This document shows, in pieces, positions 44,786 through 54,157 of a DNA stretch of 64,000 bases. The first letter of the stretch is position 1. The number at the start of each line of letters is the position of its first letter. The notes under the pieces were generated by a model that worked only from the letters and a program-made list of their open reading frames with translations, did no database searches and was not told the DNA's origin. The DNA is from MED-G105 sp039819085 (lineage in GTDB: Bacteria > Pseudomonadota > Alphaproteobacteria > Caulobacterales > Parvularculaceae): positions 124,001 through 188,000 of the forward strand of contig JBCBSQ010000003.1 in NCBI GenBank assembly GCA_039819085.1, in the 5' to 3' direction. A program made the position numbers and the translations under genes.

Positions 44786-46174
44786 TCAGGAATCCGAAGT
44801 CTCGCCGGCCGCCGCCACGGCGTTGGATTCATCCGCAACGCCGACAATGTCGGCGAGCGCGCCAAACGCCGTTTCCGGATCGCCTTCGCGGCCCGCAAGG
44901 AAGGCGTCCAATGACGGGAAGACCGCGACGGCCTGGTCCAGTAGCGGGTCGGCGCCTTGCTCATAAAGACCAGCTTTCACCATGATTTCGCCGTCCCGAT
45001 AGGCGCCGAGCAGCTGTCGCGCGCGGATCAGAACGTCGTTTTCCCATGCTGTCGCCGCATCCGGCAGTGATCGCGACGCGCTGCGCAGGACATCGATCGC
45101 GGGAAACCGTCCGCGTTCGGCGATCGCCCGGTCCAGGATAACGTGCCCGTCAAGAAATCCGCGTACGGCGTCCGGCACGGGCTCGTCCATGTCGCCAGCG
45201 GCGGCGAGGATGGTGAACACCGCTGTTATGTCGCCGGATCGAGCGTTCGGATTATCCGGGTCGTCGACGCCGGCGCCTGCCCGTTCCACAAGACTCGAGA
45301 GCGCTTGAAACGTGGACGGGGGATAGGCGCGCAATGACGGCGTTTCGCCCGCCGCGAGCGCCATCTCCCGGTGGGCGTCGGCGAAGCGCGTTAGGGAATC
45401 AAATAGCAGCAACACATGTTTGCCTTCGTCGCGGAACCGTTCCGCGGTCGCCATGGCGGTCAAAGCCGCGCGCTTCTTGAGCGGCGCCGTCTGGTCCGAA
45501 CTCGCGGCGACAATGACGGTCCGTGGGCGAACGTCATCGTTCAAGGCGTGATCGTAGAACGCGCGGACTTCCCGCCCGCGTTCGCCGATAAGCGCAACAA
45601 CGACGACGTCAGCGTCCGCCCGGGTGGCGAGGTCGGCGACGAGCGACGATTTGCCGACGCCGGGAGCGGCGAACAGACCAATCCTCTGCCCGCGGCAGAT
45701 TGGCAGAAACGTATCAAACGCGTTAAGCCCGCAGGCAATCCTCGATCCGAAACCGCGACGCAGCGCAGCGGGCGGCGCGCCCGCCGAGAGGCGACGGGGT
45801 TCATCGGCGAGCGGCAGCGGCGATCCCGATGCGGCCTGTCCCAGAGGGTCGACCATGCGCCCGAGCCAACCGTCGCATGGCGCGATCGAGTTGACGTCCG
45901 TCAGGCTCGCGCGGTCGCTAATTCTAACGCCATCCACCCTGTCGAAGGCGTAGACGATCGCCTCGGAAGCCGTCAGCGCGACAATCTCGCCCATGACCTG
46001 ACCGCCTGCGGCGCCATGGCAGTCAACGACGACGCCTTCGCCGGTCCGTGCGACCGCGTTGAGGCCATGGATCTTCAGGACGCCCTGATCAATGGCCGCG
46101 ACGCGTCCCCATACAGATCGTGTTTTAAGCCGCGAGACGTCATCAGTTAGACGTTGCGTTAGGGGCCTAGTCAT
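44786..46174 (-). CDS. fliI: Flagellar export ATPase FliI
   Basis: A 462-residue F1-beta-like ATPase powering flagellar export. The Walker A loop is GLFAAPGVGKSSLVAD; Walker B is HVLLLFDSLTRFADAHREMA; also VVVALIGERGREVRAF and the family SGDITAVFTILAAAGDM region. Its C-terminus is short. ATG 46174. It is isolated on the minus strand, divergent from flgB; fliH is elsewhere (27839-28462). Confidence 0.96.
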   Translation of the reverse strand: MTRPLTQRLTDDVSRLKTRSVWGRVAAIDQGVLKIHGLNAVARTGEGVVVDCHGAAGGQVMGEIVALTASEAIVYAFDRVDGVRISDRASLTDVNSIAPCDGWLGRMVDPLGQAASGSPLPLADEPRRLSAGAPPAALRRGFGSRIACGLNAFDTFLPICRGQRIGLFAAPGVGKSSLVADLATRADADVVVVALIGERGREVRAFYDHALNDDVRPRTVIVAASSDQTAPLKKRAALTAMATAERFRDEGKHVLLLFDSLTRFADAHREMALAAGETPSLRAYPPSTFQALSSLVERAGAGVDDPDNPNARSGDITAVFTILAAAGDMDEPVPDAVRGFLDGHVILDRAIAERGRFPAIDVLRSASRSLPDAATAWENDVLIRARQLLGAYRDGEIMVKAGLYEQGADPLLDQAVAVFPSLDAFLAGREGDPETAFGALADIVGVADESNAVAAAGETSDS

Positions 46175-46207
46175 TTCCGTCGCGCATCCGTTACGAAAAT
46201 CGATCGA

Positions 46208-46223
46208 TTAAGCATTGCTTTAA
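46208..46223. promoter_or_regulatory. Candidate CtrA-like element between fliI and flgB
   Basis: TTAA-N8-TTAA (TTAAGCATTGCTTTAA), one base longer than the CtrA consensus spacer. Additional TTAAC half-sites are seen nearby (GTTTAACGTTAACG, 46248-46261). Between two divergent flagellar units. Pattern match only. Confidence 0.25.
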
Positions 46224-46279
46224 TTTTGAATTGCATGGTCGTCGTGTGTTTAACGTTAACGCCGTGGATGAGCGGGATC

Positions 46280-46627
46280 ATGTTCGAGGACCTCAAGATT
46301 CTGAGCGACGCTTCCGCCCTCGCGCGCTATTCGGCGAAGCGACAGCAGGTGATCGCCGAGAACGTCGCGAATGCGAACACGCCAGGATATGTCGCGCGTG
46401 ACCTCGCGCCATTCCAATCTGTGTACAAAGAAAGTGATCCGGCGAAGGCGATCACCGAGATGCGGCCGATTGACTCTCCGACAGCCGCGGAGCCGTCGCC
46501 CAACGGAAACACGGTTTCATTGCAGGCTGAGTTGATGCGCGGCGCGCAGAATGAAGGCCGTCATGAGACAGCCGTCGCGATTTACCGCAAGGCGATGGAC
46601 ATTCTGAAAATGTCGCTTGGTCGGTAG
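46280..46627 (+). CDS. flgB: Flagellar proximal rod protein FlgB
   Basis: A 115-residue rod subunit. N-terminal FEDLKILSDASALARYSAKR and the motif IAENVANANTPGYVARDLAP are typical; C-terminal RHETAVAIYRKAMDILKMSL. The ATG at 46280 is chosen; ATG 46268 in the same frame is also possible. First gene of the flgB-flgC-fliE-fliQ-flhA-fliR-flhB run. Confidence 0.93.
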   Translation: MFEDLKILSDASALARYSAKRQQVIAENVANANTPGYVARDLAPFQSVYKESDPAKAITEMRPIDSPTAAEPSPNGNTVSLQAELMRGAQNEGRHETAVAIYRKAMDILKMSLGR

Positions 46628-46659
46628 AATAGGTCGAGCTGCGGCTCGGGAGGCTCGGT

Positions 46660-47058
46660 ATGAACGTTTTTGAGAATACTTTTGCGCTCGCGGCGAGCGG
46701 CATGGACGCCCAGACGTCGCGGCTACGGACAGTCGGCGAAAACATCGCAAACGCAGATACGCCAGGGTATCGGCGCAAACTCGTCACGTTCCAGGCGGCG
46801 TACGCGCCAATGGCGTCTGATGATCCGCAGACGGTGGAAAAAGGCGCAACTCTCCTCTCCGATGCGCCCTTCGACGAGACCTACGATCCGAACCACCCAC
46901 TCGCCGATGAGCAGGGCGTGGTGCAGGGCTCTAACGTCAGCCTCATGACGGAACTCGCGGACGCGAGCGAAGCCGGCCGGACGTACGAAGCGAACCTCAA
47001 CATGTTCCAGCAGGCGCGGCGAATGTACGCTTCGATGCTTGATCTCATCCGTCGGTAA
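46660..47058 (+). CDS. flgC: Flagellar proximal rod protein FlgC
   Basis: A 132-residue rod protein. N-terminal LAASGMDAQTSRLRTVGENI and ANADTPGYRRKLV; C-terminal TYEANLNMFQQARRMYASML. It lies between flgB (32 bases) and fliE (12 bases), the conserved order. Confidence 0.95.
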   Translation: MNVFENTFALAASGMDAQTSRLRTVGENIANADTPGYRRKLVTFQAAYAPMASDDPQTVEKGATLLSDAPFDETYDPNHPLADEQGVVQGSNVSLMTELADASEAGRTYEANLNMFQQARRMYASMLDLIRR

Positions 47059-47070
47059 GGGAGGCGGAGA

Positions 47071-47397
47071 ATGGCTATCGATCCAACCGGCGCAAGTCAG
47101 GCCTACGCTGTGGCGAAGCGGCTTCAGGGCGCTGATCGAACAGGCGCCGGCGCGGCGTCGGACGCGGAGGCCGCAAATACGTCATCCGCTAGCGGAGAGT
47201 TCGCCGAAGCGGCGCGGGGCGTCGCGAAGGCGGTTGCCGACGGGGAGCGCGCGGCGAGCAAACTCGTCGTTGGCGAGGCGGACCCGCATTCCGTTATTGA
47301 GGCGTTGGCGGTGGCGGAGCTCGCTGTCGAAACGGCCGTGACGGTGCGGGACAAAGTTGTTGAGGCGTACCAGGAAATCCTGCGGATGCCTGTCTGA
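47071..47397 (+). CDS. fliE: Flagellar hook-basal body protein FliE
   Basis: A 108-residue protein joining the MS ring and rod. The C-terminal helix KVVEAYQEILRMPV matches FliE, with SVIEALAVAELAVETAVTVR before it. A strong GGGAGGCGGAG precedes ATG 47071. Confidence 0.93.
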   Translation: MAIDPTGASQAYAVAKRLQGADRTGAGAASDAEAANTSSASGEFAEAARGVAKAVADGERAASKLVVGEADPHSVIEALAVAELAVETAVTVRDKVVEAYQEILRMPV

Positions 47398-47415
47398 GAG
47401 CGGAGGTCGCGCGCC

Positions 47416-47676
47416 ATGCAATCTGAGATTCTGGATGTTCTGCGTGAAGCGCTTTGGGCGGCGACGATGATCTCCGCCCCGCTGCTGGCGACGGCTCTGG
47501 TGGTTGGCATCCTTGTTGGCCTGTTTCAGGCCTTGACGTCGATCCAGGAAATGACCCTGACGTTCGTGCCGAAGCTCCTGGCCATGATGGTCGTTTTCTG
47601 GATGTCAGCGGATTATATGCTGCGTACCCTGACGTCGCTTTTTGTCGACCGCATCATTCCGATGGCGGCGGGATAG
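47416..47676 (+). CDS. fliQ: Flagellar export apparatus protein FliQ
   Basis: An 86-residue two-helix membrane protein of the export gate. Motifs are MISAPLLATALVVGILVGLF, QALTSIQEMTLTFVPKL and the second helix LAMMVVFWMSADYML. Located between fliE and flhA. Confidence 0.95.
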   Translation: MQSEILDVLREALWAATMISAPLLATALVVGILVGLFQALTSIQEMTLTFVPKLLAMMVVFWMSADYMLRTLTSLFVDRIIPMAAG

Positions 47677-47728
47677 TTTGACTCGCGTCTCCATTGTCTC
47701 GGAGGGCGATTGCTAGGACGGCGAGAAC

Positions 47729-49807
47729 GTGCCGAAACTAAGTTTACAGAGCGTTTTCCAGCCGACGGTCCTGATGGCCGTTGCGCTGATGTCGGTCATT
47801 ATCATGATGATCCTGCCGATCCCGGCGTGGCTTCTGGATCTCGGCCTTACGGTGTCGTTTTCGCTTGCGATCCTTCTTTTCACGACGACCCTGTTTATTG
47901 AACGGCCGCTGGATTTCTCGGCCTTTCCGACGGTGCTGCTGGCCTCGCTTCTGTTGCGTCTTGCGCTCAACGTTTCGTCTACGAAGCTCATTATCGGACA
48001 GGGCCACACCGGGCCGGAGGCGGCTGGCGGCGTCATTAACGGCTTTGCGATGTTCATCATGGGCGGGAACATCTTTCTCGGCCTCGTGATTTTCTGCGTC
48101 CTGCTGATCGTCAATTTCATGGTGATTACGAAAGGCGCGGGGCGGATGGCCGAAGTCGGCGCGCGCTTCGCCCTTGACGGGATGCCCGGCAAGCAGCTCG
48201 CAATCGACGCTGACGTCGCGGCGGGAGCGATCAGTCACGAAGAGGCGACCCGTCGGCGTCGGCTCGAGCAAGAAGAGACGACGTTCTTTGGCTCGCTAGA
48301 TGGCGCGTCGAAGTTTGTGAAGGGCGACGCTATCGCCGGTCTCATGATTACGCTGTTGAACCTCGTCATGGGGCTCGTCATGGGACTGACGGTCCATGAG
48401 CTGTCATTTGACGAAGCGGTGCGGACCTATTCGATCCTGACCGTCGGGGATGGGCTCGTCTCGCAGATCCCGTCAGTCATTGTGTCGATCGCTGCGGGCA
48501 TTCTCCTGTCAAAGGGCGGAGTGTCCGGCGCGGTAGACCGCGCCTTCTTCGGACAATTGAGCGCCCACCCGGCCGCGCTTGCGACGGTCGCGGGCGCAAC
48601 GGCGCTTTTCGGAATTATGCCGGGCCTGCCGTTCGCGCCATTTATGGCGATGGCGGCGTTTCTCGGTTCGCTTTCCTATTTTCAGTACAAGAAGCAGGCC
48701 GAAGCGGCGGCGGTGACGCCGGAGACGCCTGCCGAAGAGGCGCCAAAAGAACCGACGCTTGGGGACGTCCTTGATGTCGACGAGATACATGTCGAGTTTT
48801 CGCCGACGCTTGTGACGACCCTTCTTCAGGGTGAGGAGGGCCTTGACACCCGTATTGACAAGATCAGGCGGCACGTCGCCGCGGCCTTTGGATTTGTGTT
48901 GCCAGGCGTGCGGCTGACGGACAATCCCGCTCTTGAGCCGGGCGTATACGCGATCAAGGTCCACGGCGTGAAAATCGCTAGCGACAAGCTGAGCGCTAAC
49001 GATGTGCTGGTGTTGTTGCGCGAGGACGCGCCTTGCGGCATCCCCGGCGAAGATGTGCGCGAACCCGTCTATGGCGCGCCGGCGCGATGGGTGGAGGGAA
49101 GTCGTTCGGAGGAGGCGGCGCTGAGCGGCGCGACCGTGATCACGCCGGTGGAAGTTCTGGCCACCCACTTGCTTGAAACCGTCAAAGAGAATTTCGGCCG
49201 GCTCCTGACCCGCCGTGCGCTGAGGCGGATCCTCGACGCGGTCGCCGCCGCCTCCGACAAGGAGCGAGCGGACGAGAACCGCAGGATTATCGACGAATAT
49301 GTGCCGGACAAGGCGCCATTGGACCTTGTACAGAGCGTCTTGCGTCTGCTGTTGGAAGAGCGCGTGTCGATACGTAATCTGCCGCTTATTCTCGAAGCGA
49401 TCGCGGAAATGCGCGAACGGTCCGTCGCGCCTGAGCATATCGCCGAACATGTGCGCCAGCGACTCGGATTTCAGATTACGGAAGGCCTGAAAGACGCGGA
49501 GGGACAGTTGCCGCTCGTTCAGTTGAAGCCGGAATGGGAACAGGTGTTCACCGAATATGAGACGGTCGCGGACGACGGAAGGTCGTCGATCGCGCTGCCG
49601 CCGTCGGAGTTCAATCGCCTCGCCGGCGCCGTAAAGGAGAAGCTGAACGAGGCGGCGGCGAAAGGGGCGTATCCGGCGATTGTCATCGGCGCGGCGCGAC
49701 GCCGCTTTCTTCAGACTGTCTTGAGCTCCAAGGGCGTCCGCAATCCGGTGTTGTCATTCGAGGAACTGGGGCCTGACACGCGGCCGTCCCTCATTGGCGT
49801 CGCCTGA
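47729..49807 (+). CDS. flhA: Flagellar export apparatus protein FlhA
   Basis: A 692-residue export-gate protein. Seven to eight N-terminal transmembrane helices (for instance VLMAVALMSVIIMMILPIPA, FPTVLLASLLLRLALNVSST) contain the FHIPEP-family signature region GAGRMAEVGARFALDGMPGK and QLAIDADVAAG. The large C-terminal cytoplasmic domain (from about 330) forms the nonameric ring and receives substrates. The start is GTG at 47729; an upstream alternative was not seen. 52 bases after fliQ. Confidence 0.97.
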   Translation: MPKLSLQSVFQPTVLMAVALMSVIIMMILPIPAWLLDLGLTVSFSLAILLFTTTLFIERPLDFSAFPTVLLASLLLRLALNVSSTKLIIGQGHTGPEAAGGVINGFAMFIMGGNIFLGLVIFCVLLIVNFMVITKGAGRMAEVGARFALDGMPGKQLAIDADVAAGAISHEEATRRRRLEQEETTFFGSLDGASKFVKGDAIAGLMITLLNLVMGLVMGLTVHELSFDEAVRTYSILTVGDGLVSQIPSVIVSIAAGILLSKGGVSGAVDRAFFGQLSAHPAALATVAGATALFGIMPGLPFAPFMAMAAFLGSLSYFQYKKQAEAAAVTPETPAEEAPKEPTLGDVLDVDEIHVEFSPTLVTTLLQGEEGLDTRIDKIRRHVAAAFGFVLPGVRLTDNPALEPGVYAIKVHGVKIASDKLSANDVLVLLREDAPCGIPGEDVREPVYGAPARWVEGSRSEEAALSGATVITPVEVLATHLLETVKENFGRLLTRRALRRILDAVAAASDKERADENRRIIDEYVPDKAPLDLVQSVLRLLLEERVSIRNLPLILEAIAEMRERSVAPEHIAEHVRQRLGFQITEGLKDAEGQLPLVQLKPEWEQVFTEYETVADDGRSSIALPPSEFNRLAGAVKEKLNEAAAKGAYPAIVIGAARRRFLQTVLSSKGVRNPVLSFEELGPDTRPSLIGVA

Positions 49808-49812
49808 GCGCC

Positions 49813-50592
49813 ATGGACGCGTTCTTTTCAGCCATGAGCCCGCTGATCGGCCTAGCTTCCAGCGAGGCGGCTGGCGTTCTGGCCGTGTTCGCGCGCATTT
49901 CGGGCATGGTGTTTCTGTTGCCTGGAATTGGCGAGCAGACGGTCGCGGTCAGGGTGCGGCTCGCTATCGCCATCGCCATTGCTCTGATCGTCTACCCCGC
50001 CGTTCGGCCGGATGCCTTGGGCGAAATGGCGATCGGCGGTCTTGCGCGCGTCGTGGGACTTGAAGCGATCGCGGGTCTCGCGATCGGCCTGACCTTCCGG
50101 ATGATGATCTTCGTGCTGCAGCTCGCCGGATCAATCATCGCCCAGAACACGTCGATTGCGCAGATCTTCGGACAGAGCGTCGCGAGCGACACCCAAACGC
50201 CTATTTCCGCCTTGATTACGCTCGCCGGCATTGCCGTGGCGCTGATGCTCGGGCTCCATGTAGAGGCGGTTCGTATCGTAATTGTTTCTTACGAGCTTGT
50301 GGGATTTGGCGTCGGCCCGCCTTTGAAGTCGTTCGGCCTGTGGCTTGCGGAGTCCGGCGGCGACGTGTTCCGCCTCGCCATTTCCTTATCCGCGCCGTTT
50401 ATTGCGCTGGGCGTCGCCTACAACCTCATTATTGGCGCGGCGAACCGGGCGATGCCGCAGCTGATGGTCGCCTTTGTCGGCGCGCCGGCGATTACAGGCG
50501 CCGGCCTGTTGCTCCTGACTCTGAGCATTGGCCTCATCTTGCAACGCTGGTGGGCGGCGAGCGCCGGCTTTGCCGGGTTCTTTGCACCATAG
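49813..50592 (+). CDS. fliR: Flagellar export apparatus protein FliR
   Basis: A 259-residue membrane protein of the export gate with about six hydrophobic segments. LAVFARISGMVFLLPGIGEQ begins it, and GLAIGLTFRMMIFVLQLAGS with IAQNTSIAQIFGQSVASDTQ follow. Five bases after flhA and nine before flhB. Confidence 0.95.
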   Translation: MDAFFSAMSPLIGLASSEAAGVLAVFARISGMVFLLPGIGEQTVAVRVRLAIAIAIALIVYPAVRPDALGEMAIGGLARVVGLEAIAGLAIGLTFRMMIFVLQLAGSIIAQNTSIAQIFGQSVASDTQTPISALITLAGIAVALMLGLHVEAVRIVIVSYELVGFGVGPPLKSFGLWLAESGGDVFRLAISLSAPFIALGVAYNLIIGAANRAMPQLMVAFVGAPAITGAGLLLLTLSIGLILQRWWAASAGFAGFFAP

Positions 50593-50601
50593 GCGGGCGC
50601 G

Positions 50602-51693
50602 ATGGCGGACGAGCAGTCGGAAGACCAGGAACGCAATCTAGATGCGACGCCTCAGAAGCTGCAAAAGGCGCGTGAGAAGGGGGACATCCCGGTCTCCACT
50701 GAGGCGCATACGGCCGCGGCGTATCTCGGTTTGATGGCGGGACTTGGGCTCGTCGGCGCGGCGACAGTGGAGGGCGCCGGCGCGCGACTGAAGAGTTTTC
50801 TCGCTCGGCCGGAAATGTATCTCGGCGAGTCTTTGTCCGGTGTCGGAGCGCTTGGCGCCATTGTCGACGTTTTCATGGCCGTCCTGCCGATGCTGCTGTT
50901 CCCCATGGCCGGCGTCGCCGTGTCGCTGTTTGCGCAGAACGCCGTCGTGTTCGCGCCGTCGAAGCTGGAGCCCAAGTGGAACCGCCTATCGATTGTCAAT
51001 AACGCCAAAAACAAGTTCGGCCCGAAGGGCATTGCGGAGTTTGCGCGCAGTTTCCTGAAGCTGTCGTTTGTTCTGGCGGTCGCAGGCGTCGCCGCTCTAG
51101 GAGCGTTCGCGACCCTGCCAGGGCTTGTCGCGCTTGAGGTGGGGCCGCTTGGCGCGCGCCTGTTCAGCCAGTCGCTTGCGCTCATCGGGCTATTCTTCAT
51201 CTCCGCGGGGATTATCGCCGCCATCGATCTGCCCTGGCGCCGCTTCGAACACGCGAAGCGAAACCGCATGTCATTCGAAGAAGTGAAGAAGGAAAGCAAG
51301 GAGAACGAAGGCGACCCGTACATCCGACAGGCGCGGCGTGATCGGGCGCGTCAGGCGGCGCAGCGCAATCAGATGCGCGAAGTGCCGAATGCGGACGTTG
51401 TTCTCGTCAACCCGACCCATTATGCGGTTGCGCTGAAATGGGATCGCGAGACAGGCGGCGCGCCGGTCTGCGTCGCAAAGGGCGTCGACGAGGTCGCTCG
51501 CCGAATTCGGGAGATCGCCGCCGAAGCAGGCGTGCCGATCCGCCGTGATCCGCCGACGACGCGTTCCATCTACGAGTTCGTCGAAGTGGGCGATGAAATC
51601 GAACGTGAGCACTACGCCGCCGTCGCCGCAGCGATTCACTTCGCGGAGGACATGCGCAAGAAGGCTCGCGGCGTGAACTGGCGCACGCCATGA
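50602..51693 (+). CDS. flhB: Flagellar export switch protein FlhB
   Basis: A 363-residue protein that controls export specificity. N-terminal DATPQKLQKAREKGDIPVST, then four transmembrane helices, the linker KRNRMSFEEVKKESKENEGD, and the self-cleavage site N270-P271-T-H in VVLVNPTHYAVALKW. The end of the gene overlaps a coiled-coil protein gene (ATGA). Confidence 0.97.
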   Translation: MADEQSEDQERNLDATPQKLQKAREKGDIPVSTEAHTAAAYLGLMAGLGLVGAATVEGAGARLKSFLARPEMYLGESLSGVGALGAIVDVFMAVLPMLLFPMAGVAVSLFAQNAVVFAPSKLEPKWNRLSIVNNAKNKFGPKGIAEFARSFLKLSFVLAVAGVAALGAFATLPGLVALEVGPLGARLFSQSLALIGLFFISAGIIAAIDLPWRRFEHAKRNRMSFEEVKKESKENEGDPYIRQARRDRARQAAQRNQMREVPNADVVLVNPTHYAVALKWDRETGGAPVCVAKGVDEVARRIREIAAEAGVPIRRDPPTTRSIYEFVEVGDEIEREHYAAVAAAIHFAEDMRKKARGVNWRTP

Positions 51694-52079
51694 CACCGAA
51701 AGAACTTGACCGCCTCGCTGTTGCGGCGGACGTCAGTTATGCTGGCGCGCTGAAGCGTCTTGCCCCCGTTGAAGCGGAACGGCGACGCCTGGATGCGGCC
51801 TGCGAGAAAGCGCGCCGGGAAGCGGTTGTTATGGCGCATGCTGATGAGGGCGCGATTGACGCGGTGTCGGCGGGAGACCTCTTGGCGGCGGACGCCGCGC
51901 GACGGTCGGCGCTTGATCGCGTGAAGCGCTATGAGGAGGAGTTGCGGCGGTTGGCCCCATCGCTTGACGAGGCGCGGCGAAAGGTGCGCAAAGCGCTTGC
52001 GAAGACCGAGGTCGTCGCCGAACTGCGGCGACGGCATGCGCGTGAGGCGCGTCGAACGACCGACCTCGCAGGCGGCTGA
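51690..52079 (+). CDS. Coiled-coil protein after flhB, candidate FliJ-type factor
   Basis: A 129-residue protein, almost entirely Arg/Ala/Glu helix with heptad-like leucines (DRVKRYEEELRRLAPSLDEA), no transmembrane segment. It is coupled to flhB by a four-base overlap and is the last gene before a strong terminator. No other fliJ is visible in the window, so it may be a FliJ-like export cofactor that binds FliI/FlhA. No family motif was recognised; the function is inferred from size, shape and place. Confidence 0.6.
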   Translation: MTPKELDRLAVAADVSYAGALKRLAPVEAERRRLDAACEKARREAVVMAHADEGAIDAVSAGDLLAADAARRSALDRVKRYEEELRRLAPSLDEARRKVRKALAKTEVVAELRRRHAREARRTTDLAGG

Positions 52080-52180
52080 CGTCGTTAACCGCTCATTAAC
52101 TTCACTTTCCCAATTCTGTCAGGGTCGGAAACGTCGACGAGAAACGTGGCGACCGACGCTTGACTAGCCCTCTATTGGGC

Positions 52181-52236
52181 GGACGGCCCGCGACGCGTTT
52201 CCCCAAGGCGCTGCGCCGGGCCGTCCGTCTTTTTTC
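52181..52236 (+). terminator. Intrinsic terminator of the flagellar operon
   Basis: Arms GGACGGCCCG (52181-52190) and CGGGCCGTCC (52217-52226) pair perfectly over 10 bases, with a 26-base GC-rich loop, followed by GTCTTTTTTCT. It ends the flgB-to-flhB transcription unit. Confidence 0.9.
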
Positions 52237-52327
52237 TGCGTTTATGCATTCGCGACGCGGTCAATCGGCTCCACATTTCTGGAAAACGCACTAGGCTCCT
52301 GAGTGATAGCGAACAGGAGGCGCCTGA

Positions 52328-54040
52328 ATGGCCGACAAGTCTAAGCTCCCATCCCGGCATGTGTCCGTCGGTCCGTCCAAGGCCCCGCAGCGGTCCTATT
52401 ACTACGCCATGGGGCTTGAAGAAGCGGACATCGAAAAGCCGTTCGTGGGCGTAGCATCCTGTTGGAACGAAGCCGCGCCGTGCAATATTTCACTCATGCG
52501 CCAGGCTGCGTCGGTGAAGAAGGGCGTGCGCGAAGGAGGCGGCACGCCATTCGAGTTCTGCACCATCACCGTGACCGATGGCATCGCCATGGGACACGAA
52601 GGCATGCGCTCCTCGCTCGTCAGTCGTGAGGTCATCGCAGATTCTGTTGAGCTTACGATGCGCGGACATTCATATGACGCGCTAGTGGGGCTTGCAGGCT
52701 GTGACAAGTCGCTGCCGGGTATGATGATGGCGATGCTGCGTTTGAATGTGCCGAGCGTCTTTTTCTATGGCGGCTCAATTCTGCCGGGCTGCTGGAAGGG
52801 GCGGGATGTGACGGTCCAGGACGTTTTTGAGATCGTTGGCGAGCACGCCTCCGGCAAGGCGAGTGAAAGTGACGTGCGGGACCTCGAAAGAGTCGCGTGT
52901 CCGTCAGCCGGCGCGTGCGGCGGTCAGTACACGGCGAACACAATGGCGTGCGTCGCTGAGGCGATCGGACTCGCTGTGCCGTTTTCAGGCGCGTTGCCGG
53001 CCCCTGATGAGGGGCGCGACGCCTACGCCAGGCGAGCCGGCTCGACGGTCATAGAACTGATCAATGGCGGTCCGCGCCCGAGGGACATCTGCACCCGGAA
53101 AGCGTTTGAGAACGCCGCCGCCGTCGTCGCCGCCACCGGCGGTTCGACTAATGCGGGCCTTCATTTGCCGGCCATGGCCAATGAGGCGGGGATCGACTTC
53201 ACGCTCGATGACGTAGCGGAGATCTTCAAGAAAACGCCCTACCTCGCCGATCTGAAGCCGGGCGGCAAGTATGTGGCGAAGGACATGGCGGAGGCGGGCG
53301 GCATGCCGATCCTGATGCGGACGATGCTGGATGGCGGCTATCTGCACAGCGACTGCGTGACCGTGACGGGCAGGACGCTTGGCGAGAATCTCGAAAACGT
53401 CGAATTCGACGAAAGTCAGAAGGTCATCTATCCCGTCACCAATCCGCTGTCGCCGACGGGCGGGGTCGTAGGCCTCAAAGGCTCGCTTGCGCCCGATGGC
53501 GCGATCGTCAAGGTGGCGGGGCTCGCCAAACTGCAGTTCGAAGGTCCAGCGCGGGTGTTTGACTGCGAGGAGGATGCGTTCAAGGCGGTGACGGAGCGTC
53601 AGTACAAGGATGGCGAAGTCCTTGTCATTCGCTTTGAGGGGCCGAAGGGCGGTCCGGGGATGCGAGAGATGCTGGCGACGACGGCCGCGCTTTACGGCCA
53701 GGGCGCCGGCGATAAGGTCGCGCTCATCACGGATGGCCGGTTCTCCGGCGCGACGCGCGGCTTCTGCGTCGGGCATGTGGGCCCGGAAGCGGCGGAGGGC
53801 GGCCCGATCGGGTTGATCGAGGATGGCGACATCATCGCCATCGACGCCGTCGCAGGGACGATTGAGCTAAAGGTCGCAGAAGAAGAACTCGCGCGCCGCC
53901 GCGTCGACTTCAAGCCGCGGGAAAACGCCTATGCTTCCGGCGCGCTCTACAAGTTCGCGCAAGGCGTCGGTCCTGCGCATCTCGGCGCCTGCACCCACCC
54001 CGGCGCGAAAGCGGAAAAGCACGTCTACGCCGACATCTAA
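52328..54040 (+). CDS. ilvD: Dihydroxy-acid dehydratase IlvD
   Basis: A 570-residue iron-sulfur dehydratase of branched-chain amino acid synthesis, converting dihydroxyacids to 2-oxoacids. Cluster-ligand cysteines lie in GVASCWNEAAPCN (Cys45/52 region), GLAGCDKSLPGMMMA and CPSAGACGGQYTANTMA; also LITDGRFSGATRGFCVGH near the C-terminus. GGAGG precedes ATG 52328. The IlvD/Edd family includes sugar-acid dehydratases, but the motifs fit IlvD best. Confidence 0.93.
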   Translation: MADKSKLPSRHVSVGPSKAPQRSYYYAMGLEEADIEKPFVGVASCWNEAAPCNISLMRQAASVKKGVREGGGTPFEFCTITVTDGIAMGHEGMRSSLVSREVIADSVELTMRGHSYDALVGLAGCDKSLPGMMMAMLRLNVPSVFFYGGSILPGCWKGRDVTVQDVFEIVGEHASGKASESDVRDLERVACPSAGACGGQYTANTMACVAEAIGLAVPFSGALPAPDEGRDAYARRAGSTVIELINGGPRPRDICTRKAFENAAAVVAATGGSTNAGLHLPAMANEAGIDFTLDDVAEIFKKTPYLADLKPGGKYVAKDMAEAGGMPILMRTMLDGGYLHSDCVTVTGRTLGENLENVEFDESQKVIYPVTNPLSPTGGVVGLKGSLAPDGAIVKVAGLAKLQFEGPARVFDCEEDAFKAVTERQYKDGEVLVIRFEGPKGGPGMREMLATTAALYGQGAGDKVALITDGRFSGATRGFCVGHVGPEAAEGGPIGLIEDGDIIAIDAVAGTIELKVAEEELARRRVDFKPRENAYASGALYKFAQGVGPAHLGACTHPGAKAEKHVYADI

Positions 54041-54157
54041 CGCTTCGGCGTTCCGGCTGAGGTTGCCCGGCGACTTGTCCAATTCCGCCCGCGGCGACAT
54101 AAATCCGCATGCCAGCCGCTGCGGCCTGTCGCGCGGCGGAAGCGACGGGAGACCGTG

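Noticed and set aside
47744..49450. Long minus-strand frames under flhA
   Set aside because: They are shadows of flhA, which has clear homology throughout; the antisense products are Arg/His-rich and featureless.
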